NCBI GenBank assembly: GCA_944377745.1
Contig: CALWFV010000035.1
Coordinates: forward strand, 1 to 37,929
Origin: an uncultured Mediterraneibacter sp.
GTDB lineage: Bacteria > Bacillota > Clostridia > Lachnospirales > Lachnospiraceae
Direction of reading: 5' to 3'
Length of the DNA: 37,929 bases
Both the position numbers and the translations under genes were made by a program. The notes below the pieces were generated by a model. It was not told the origin of the DNA, searched no databases, and saw only the letters and a list, made by a program, of their open reading frames with translations. This document shows, one piece after another, positions 33,861 to 37,929 of this stretch (position 1 is the stretch's first letter; each line of letters opens with the position of its first letter).

Positions 33861-33879
33861 AAAAGGGTCAGACCCTTTT
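33861..33879. terminator. Short inverted repeat after acyP
   Basis: AAAAGGGTC and GACCCTTTT flank a single base, giving a 7-bp hairpin with a 5-nt loop and the 3' arm ending in TTTT. It may act as a weak terminator between acyP and proC. Confidence 0.5.
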
Positions 33880-33927
33880 GGACACTGTGTTCAGAAAATT
33901 TTGAAAAATAAAGGAGAGACAAAGATC

Positions 33928-34722
33928 ATGAAACTTGGATTTATCGGAACCGGAAATATGGCAGGAGCTATCATGGGAGGCATCATAAGGGAAGGGCTGA
34001 TCCCGCCGGAGGAGATCATCGGCGCGGATATCTCGGAGGCTGGAAGGGAAAGAGTAAAAAGTCAGCACGGTATCCATGTGACGGCAGATAACCGGGAAGC
34101 GGCGGAGAAATCAGAGGTCCTTGTACTGTCAGTCAAACCTCAGTTTTATGAGGAGGCAATCGCCGGGATCAGGGACTGTATCCGTGACGATCAGATCATT
34201 GTCACGCTGGCGCCGGGGAAAACGCTGGAGTGGCTGGAAGAAAAATTCGGGAAACCGGTGAAGACCGTGCGGACGATGCCGAACACTCCGGCTCTGGTCG
34301 GAGAGGGAATGACAGCGGCATGCCCTAACCGGTATGTGACAGAAGAAGAGAAGGAATATGTACTCCGTATACTGGGGGCATTTGGAAAAGTCGAGGTTGT
34401 GCCTGAGAGACTGATCGATGCAGTGGTGGCGGTCAGCGGCAGTGCGCCCGCATATGTGTTCATGATGATTGAGGCTATGGCAGACGCCGCGGTGGCGGAG
34501 GGGATGCCGAGGGCGCAGGCTTATGAGTTTGCTGCTCAGGCGGTATACGGCAGCGCAAAAATGGTGCTCGAGACAGGAAAGCATCCGGGAGAACTCAAGG
34601 ATATGGTCTGCTCACCGGCTGGGACGACGATCGAGGCGGTACGGATCCTTGAAAAAGAAGGATTCCGCAGCGCGCTGATCGAGGCGATGAAAGCATGCGC
34701 GGAAGTTTCGAGGAATCTGTAG
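33928..34722 (+). CDS. proC: Pyrroline-5-carboxylate reductase
   Basis: A 264-residue enzyme for the last step of proline synthesis, reducing pyrroline-5-carboxylate with NAD(P)H. The N-terminal Rossmann motif is GFIGTGNMAGAI. The C-terminal helical dimer domain has the signature MVCSPAGTTIEAV, preceded by AVSGSAPAYVFMMIEAMADA. ATG 33928 with AGGAGA at 33912 is preferred to the frame opening at 33853, which runs through a hairpin. Length is typical. Confidence 0.94.
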   Translation: MKLGFIGTGNMAGAIMGGIIREGLIPPEEIIGADISEAGRERVKSQHGIHVTADNREAAEKSEVLVLSVKPQFYEEAIAGIRDCIRDDQIIVTLAPGKTLEWLEEKFGKPVKTVRTMPNTPALVGEGMTAACPNRYVTEEEKEYVLRILGAFGKVEVVPERLIDAVVAVSGSAPAYVFMMIEAMADAAVAEGMPRAQAYEFAAQAVYGSAKMVLETGKHPGELKDMVCSPAGTTIEAVRILEKEGFRSALIEAMKACAEVSRNL

Positions 34723-34735
34723 GAATGTTAATTCT

Positions 34736-34781
34736 TTAACGGGTGCCGTGTACCTTGTTAAAGGTACACGGCACCCGTTAA
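34736..34781. repeat. Palindromic repeat, copy 2
   Basis: A perfect 19-bp inverted repeat (34736-34754 with 34763-34781), extendable to 21 bp with a GTTA loop. Its core GGTGCCGTGTAC/GTACACGGCACC is that of the element at 3142-3179. It is followed by an A-run on the plus strand, so it does not look like an ordinary terminator in either direction. Confidence 0.85.
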
Positions 34782-34806
34782 AAAAATATCAGGAAAGGGA
34801 AAAATT

Positions 34807-35715
34807 ATGTATGATATCGGAATCGTAGGAGGCGGCACGGCTGGAATGACAGCCGCGATCTACGGACAGAGAGCTGGAAAAAAGACGGTGATCATCGAGG
34901 GAGGGAATTTTGGCGGTCAGATCACATCCTCCCCCAATGTGGAGAATTATCCGGGGATCGCCAGTGTGAGCGGCAGTGAGTTTTCTATGAACCTGCTGGA
35001 TCAGGCGATGAAGCTGGGTGCGGAGACTGTGGTTGAGAAAGTGACGGGGATCCGGGATGAGGGCGCCATCAAGGTGATAGAGACGACAGGAAAAGAGTAT
35101 CCGTGCCGCAGCGTGATCCTGGCGACCGGCGTGACGCACAGGCATCTTGGAGTCCCCGGGGAAGAGAAGCTGACAGGAGCCGGGGTATCTTACTGTGCGA
35201 CCTGCGACGGAGCATTCTTCCGGGGGAGGGATGTGGCTGTGATCGGAGGAGGCAGCACCGCGCTTCAGGACGCGGAGTTCCTTTCAAACTACTGCAGAAA
35301 GGTATATCTGGTGCACAGAAGGGATGAGTTCCGCGGGGAGGAAAGCATCGTCAGACGGCTCAGGGAAAAAGAAAATGTAGAATTTGTCCTGAGCGCGACG
35401 GTGAACGAAATCCTGGGGGATACTGTAGTTGAAGGATTAAGCCTGAACAATAAAAAGACCGGAGAAGACTTCCGCCTTGACGTGGCAGGCGTGTTCATCG
35501 CAGTCGGTCAGATTCCTCAGAATGAACAGTTTTCTGAGACGGTAAAACTGGACGGGGCAGGATTTATCCTTGCCTCGGAGGACTGTATAACGTCCCATCC
35601 AGGAATTTTTGCCGCGGGAGACTGCAGGACAAAAGAGGTCCGTCAGCTTACAACGGCTGCTGCCGACGGGGCTGTGGCGGCTCTGGCGGCATGCAGGTAT
35701 GTGGCGGAGCACTGA
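34807..35715 (+). CDS. Thioredoxin reductase-like FAD/NAD(P) disulfide reductase
   Basis: A 302-residue flavoprotein of the low-molecular-weight TrxB type. The FAD-binding GIVGGGTAGMTAAIYG is at the N-terminus, and the redox-active CATC (C130, C133) lies in YCATCDGAFF. The NADPH-binding VIGGGSTALQDAEFL follows, and the C-terminal GIFAAGDCR contacts FAD. It would reduce thioredoxin or a related carrier. The NADPH loop has HRRDEF, matching NADPH-using family members. The upstream gap contains the palindromic repeat; GGAAAGG precedes ATG 34807. Confidence 0.9.
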   Translation: MYDIGIVGGGTAGMTAAIYGQRAGKKTVIIEGGNFGGQITSSPNVENYPGIASVSGSEFSMNLLDQAMKLGAETVVEKVTGIRDEGAIKVIETTGKEYPCRSVILATGVTHRHLGVPGEEKLTGAGVSYCATCDGAFFRGRDVAVIGGGSTALQDAEFLSNYCRKVYLVHRRDEFRGEESIVRRLREKENVEFVLSATVNEILGDTVVEGLSLNNKKTGEDFRLDVAGVFIAVGQIPQNEQFSETVKLDGAGFILASEDCITSHPGIFAAGDCRTKEVRQLTTAAADGAVAALAACRYVAEH

Positions 35716-35818
35716 AAATACATCACAAATGCTCCGGTTTAAATGAACAGGCGTAGATGAGCAGGCACAAATGAACATCACGGCGTATGGGAATGCCTCC
35801 TGTCGCTGCTGCAAAAGA

Positions 35819-35863
35819 GGAGAATGCCGCATGTGGGATAAAATCTTGTATGCGGCATTCTCC
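35819..35863. terminator. Bidirectional terminator between convergent genes
   Basis: GGAGAATGCCGCAT (35819-35832) and ATGCGGCATTCTCC (35850-35863) form a perfect 14-bp stem. The plus-strand tail is TTGTTAG, and the minus-strand tail is TCTTTTGC. It separates trxB-like (+) from the minus-strand membrane protein gene. Confidence 0.75.
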
Positions 35864-35894
35864 TTGTTAGGGCTCTAAATAAAATTGGAATAGG

Positions 35895-36395
35895 CTAATC
35901 TTTATACATTTTCGATCCCATCCACTGCTGCATGTGGTCGATCATCTTGCTGTCCGGTTCGATATAAATGCAGGTGTTTGTCTGATCGATCGGAAGAAAT
36001 ACAGCATAAGCTTTTGCGGAGGGATCTCCGGAGGTAAAATCATATACCTTTTCTGCTTTAAAAGAATTCAGGCGGGGAGATCCTTTCGGCGCAATGATCT
36101 CGGCTGCTTGGATATCGATCCCCAGTTTAGACTTTCTCTTCGCCTTGTTGTAGATGACGTCGATCTGCATATCGTGATTCAGAAGAGAATACTCATATTC
36201 CACGTTCAGGCGCGGAAAGATAAAATAATATGCTATCATCGCGATGATCACGGCGATAAAGAAAGAAAAGAAGCCGATCAGCGGCATGCCGAAGATGGCA
36301 ACTGCCACAATGACAAGGATCACGAGGATCCGCACAGCCATATCGTAAGGCTTCGGTCTGCGCGCTACGATCTGTTCGTATAAAGCATCGTTCAT
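35895..36395 (-). CDS. Small membrane protein of unknown function (DUF6106-like)
   Basis: A 166-residue protein. After a short cytoplasmic start (NDALYEQIVARRPKPYD) come two close hydrophobic segments (about residues 20-60, MAVRILVILVIVAVAIFG and FFSFFIAVIIAMIAYYFIF). A soluble domain follows with NVEYEYSLLNHDMQIDVIYNKAKRK and a late CIYIEPDSKMID. I recall this layout from DUF6106 proteins of Lachnospiraceae; the function is unknown. It starts 2 nt after the PucR-type regulator gene in the same direction, so the two form an operon. Confidence 0.75.
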   Translation of the reverse strand: MNDALYEQIVARRPKPYDMAVRILVILVIVAVAIFGMPLIGFFSFFIAVIIAMIAYYFIFPRLNVEYEYSLLNHDMQIDVIYNKAKRKSKLGIDIQAAEIIAPKGSPRLNSFKAEKVYDFTSGDPSAKAYAVFLPIDQTNTCIYIEPDSKMIDHMQQWMGSKMYKD

Positions 36396-36397
36396 GT

Positions 36398-37303
36398 TTA
36401 ATGGTTCCTTTCTGTTTTAAGATAGTTCATTACCATAATGGCAATCTTGAACGTCATGGCATCTTCGAATGTACGCAGATCCAGTCCTGTCCGTTTCTGG
36501 ACCTGTTCCAAGCGGTAAATGAGCGTGTTCCGGTGCATGTGGAGCTGCCGCGAGGTCTCCGCGATATTCAGGTTATTCTGAAAAAATTTATTTATTGTGG
36601 AGGCAGTATCTTCGTCCAGCCCTTCCGGCACATCATCCCCGAAAATCTCTTTCAGAAAATTTTCACAGAGCGTAATGGGAAGCTGATAGATCAAACGTCC
36701 GATTCCCAGCTCGTTGTAGGGGAAAATAGTCTGTTCTGAATAGAAAAGTTTTCCAACCTTCAAGGCAAGTGTGGTTTCTCTGAAGGCCCCCGAGAGGTCG
36801 GCAAGCGTCTCGATGATCGAGCTGTAGGAGAGTTGTACATGGGTCAATGCCTCCATGTTCAGCGTATCCACTATTGTCCGGGCAACCCGCCTCATGGATT
36901 CCGCAGTCTCTCCTGTTTTGACAGGACGCAGGATAACAAGAGTCGTCTCACTCATGGGGACAAGGTAAGTCCTGGTCTGGGATGGAAAAAGATTTTTCAG
37001 GATCGCAGTCACCGCTTCATCAAGGACACGCGCTTCCAGAAGAAAAAGGACCCGTTTCTCATCCGGTGCGATATGCAGCCGGGAAGCCCTCTCGGCGATA
37101 TCATAGGAAGGAACTCCGCTTTTCATAAGACTCTGGAGAAAATCGATCTTGTTGTACTTTTCTTTGTAAGCGGTACAGAGACAGCGAATCTGTGTCAGCG
37201 CAAGTTCTGTCTCCTCCGGAGTCTCTGCAGAGACGTCCATGGTGATACCTGTGATACGTTTCAGCTCATAGAGTGCTTTGTCCAGTTCCTGTGTGTGCTC
37301 CAT
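36398..37303 (-). CDS. PucR/CdaR-type transcriptional regulator
   Basis: A 301-residue regulator. The C-terminal PucR helix-turn-helix domain (about 240-295) reads NLNIAETSRQLHMHRNTLIYRL followed by a QKRTGLDLRTFEDAM segment. The middle resembles the GGDEF-like fold of CdaR-family regulators. The start ATG (MEHTQELDK), about 8 nt after GGAG, is preferred to a GTG 36 nt upstream that lies in a terminator hairpin. Ligand and targets are unknown. Cotranscribed with the small membrane protein gene; it follows the ATPase gene on the same strand across a terminator-like hairpin. Confidence 0.88.
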   Translation of the reverse strand: MEHTQELDKALYELKRITGITMDVSAETPEETELALTQIRCLCTAYKEKYNKIDFLQSLMKSGVPSYDIAERASRLHIAPDEKRVLFLLEARVLDEAVTAILKNLFPSQTRTYLVPMSETTLVILRPVKTGETAESMRRVARTIVDTLNMEALTHVQLSYSSIIETLADLSGAFRETTLALKVGKLFYSEQTIFPYNELGIGRLIYQLPITLCENFLKEIFGDDVPEGLDEDTASTINKFFQNNLNIAETSRQLHMHRNTLIYRLEQVQKRTGLDLRTFEDAMTFKIAIMVMNYLKTERNH

Positions 37304-37322
37304 AAATAATTCTCCATATACT

Positions 37323-37355
37323 AAAAGGGACTGCACCACATAGTGCAGCCCCCTC
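37323..37355 (-). terminator. Terminator after the ABC ATPase gene
   Basis: On the minus strand a GGGGCTGCAC arm pairs with GTGCAGTCCC (one G-U), followed by TTTTAG. The tail is short, so read-through into the PucR-type gene is possible. Confidence 0.6.
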
Positions 37356-37449
37356 TATATCATATTTCATAAGCGGTAAACTGTTCGGCAATGCCAATCA
37401 GTGTGAAACAGCATTCTGACCGCCATGCTGCCATTACAATTTTAAAGCA

Positions 37450-37929
37450 TTAGTTTGTGATAGTCAACTCTGTTTCTTTGTCAAATACGTGAATCTTCTC
37501 CATGTCAAGAGCGAATACAGCTTTGTCGCCTGTTCTCAGAGTAGTACGCGGGTTAACACGTGCTGTCATCTGTGTTCCCTCTACATCGAAGTACAGGAAT
37601 ACCTCAGCTCCGAGCAGCTCGTAAACTTTGATCGTAGATGTGATCACGCTGTCAGGTGAGTTGCTGATGAACGCCTCTGAATCATGTACATCCTCAGGAC
37701 GGATACCAAGAACAACTGTCTTTCCGTTGTAACCGCCGTCGATGAGAACTTTCTTTTTGGAAGCCGGTACTTTCAGGACATGCTCGCCAACTGTAAGTGT
37801 AACATCGTCACCCTTAACTGTGCAGAGTGCATCCATGAAGTTCATCTGCGGGGATCCGATGAATCCTGCTACGAACAGGTTGCAAGGTGTATTGTAAAGG
37901 TTCTGAGGTGTATCTACCTGCTGAACAAC
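37450..37929 (-). CDS. msmK: Carbohydrate ABC transporter ATP-binding protein, C-terminal part
   Basis: A partial gene; the 5' part lies beyond the right edge of the window. The frame is open from 37929. It encodes the end of the ATPase domain (QQVDTPQNLYNTP, FVAGFIGSPQMNF) and the regulatory TOBE-like domain with VLGIRPEDV, ending at a TAA near 37450. This is the pattern of MsmK/UgpC-type ATPases, which often serve several sugar importers. It is a good candidate partner for the permeases at 16371-18235, which have no ATPase of their own. Confidence 0.92.
   Translation of the reverse strand, partial: VVQQVDTPQNLYNTPCNLFVAGFIGSPQMNFMDALCTVKGDDVTLTVGEHVLKVPASKKKVLIDGGYNGKTVVLGIRPEDVHDSEAFISNSPDSVITSTIKVYELLGAEVFLYFDVEGTQMTARVNPRTTLRTGDKAVFALDMEKIHVFDKETELTITN

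Noticed and set aside
34736-34781. Ordinary Rho-independent terminator of proC
   Set aside because: The stem is followed by A residues on the plus strand and by no T-run on the minus strand after the hairpin, and the same core occurs elsewhere in the window.
1-37929. CRISPR arrays, prophage, insertion sequences or integrative elements
   Set aside because: No regularly spaced repeats, transposase, integrase, phage structural or conjugation genes are visible; the locus looks like stable chromosome.

Overview
The window looks like a chromosome segment from a gut-type Lachnospiraceae bacterium (Bacillota, Clostridia). The basis is moderate GC with AGGAGG-type ribosome binding sites, YesL/DUF624 proteins, MsmK/UgpC-type carbohydrate ABC transport, [FeFe]-hydrogenase maturation genes and GH130/GH36 sugar enzymes. 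This placement is inferred from gene content; no 16S or other marker gene is present. I see no prophage, insertion sequence or CRISPR array.

Layout. 1-3.1 kb: tRNA-Gly, a candidate 6S-like structured RNA, then yesL, xpt, a HAD phosphatase and a DedA membrane protein. 3.2-6.9 kb: a two-component system and an AIM24/TIGR00266 protein. 6.9-29.5 kb: a carbohydrate locus reading rightwards. 29.6-30.1 kb: a Nudix hydrolase. 30.3-33.4 kb, minus strand: the hydrogenase maturation group (TM1266-type regulator, HydE, HydG) behind a structured leader with two tandem terminators. 33.6-35.7 kb: acylphosphatase, ProC and a thioredoxin-reductase-like protein. 35.9-37.9 kb, minus strand: a small membrane protein, a PucR-type regulator and the end of an MsmK/UgpC ATPase cut by the window edge.

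The carbohydrate locus reads as an intracellular pathway for acetylated galacto-(gluco)mannan oligosaccharides. A lipoprotein binding protein and two permeases import the oligosaccharides; their ATPase is probably the MsmK-type protein at the right edge or another one elsewhere. Two GH36 alpha-galactosidases remove galactose side groups. A CE17-like SGNH esterase, fused to a DUF624 membrane domain, would remove acetyl groups. A GH130 subfamily-2-like phosphorylase shortens the chain. A cellobiose 2-epimerase-type enzyme turns mannobiose into mannosyl-glucose, and a GH130 subfamily-1-like phosphorylase splits that into mannose-1-phosphate and glucose. A phosphohexomutase, a GH1 beta-glycosidase and a one-chain fusion of mannose-6-phosphate isomerase with a ROK sugar kinase bring the products into glycolysis. 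One AraC and two overlapping LacI-type regulators flank the alpha-galactosidases. No endo-mannanase is present.

The most unusual points are the DUF624-esterase fusion with a possible internal start, the isomerase-kinase fusion, the leader RNA of the hydrogenase maturation genes, the 6S-like RNA, the buried ribosome binding site of dedA and a palindromic repeat present twice.
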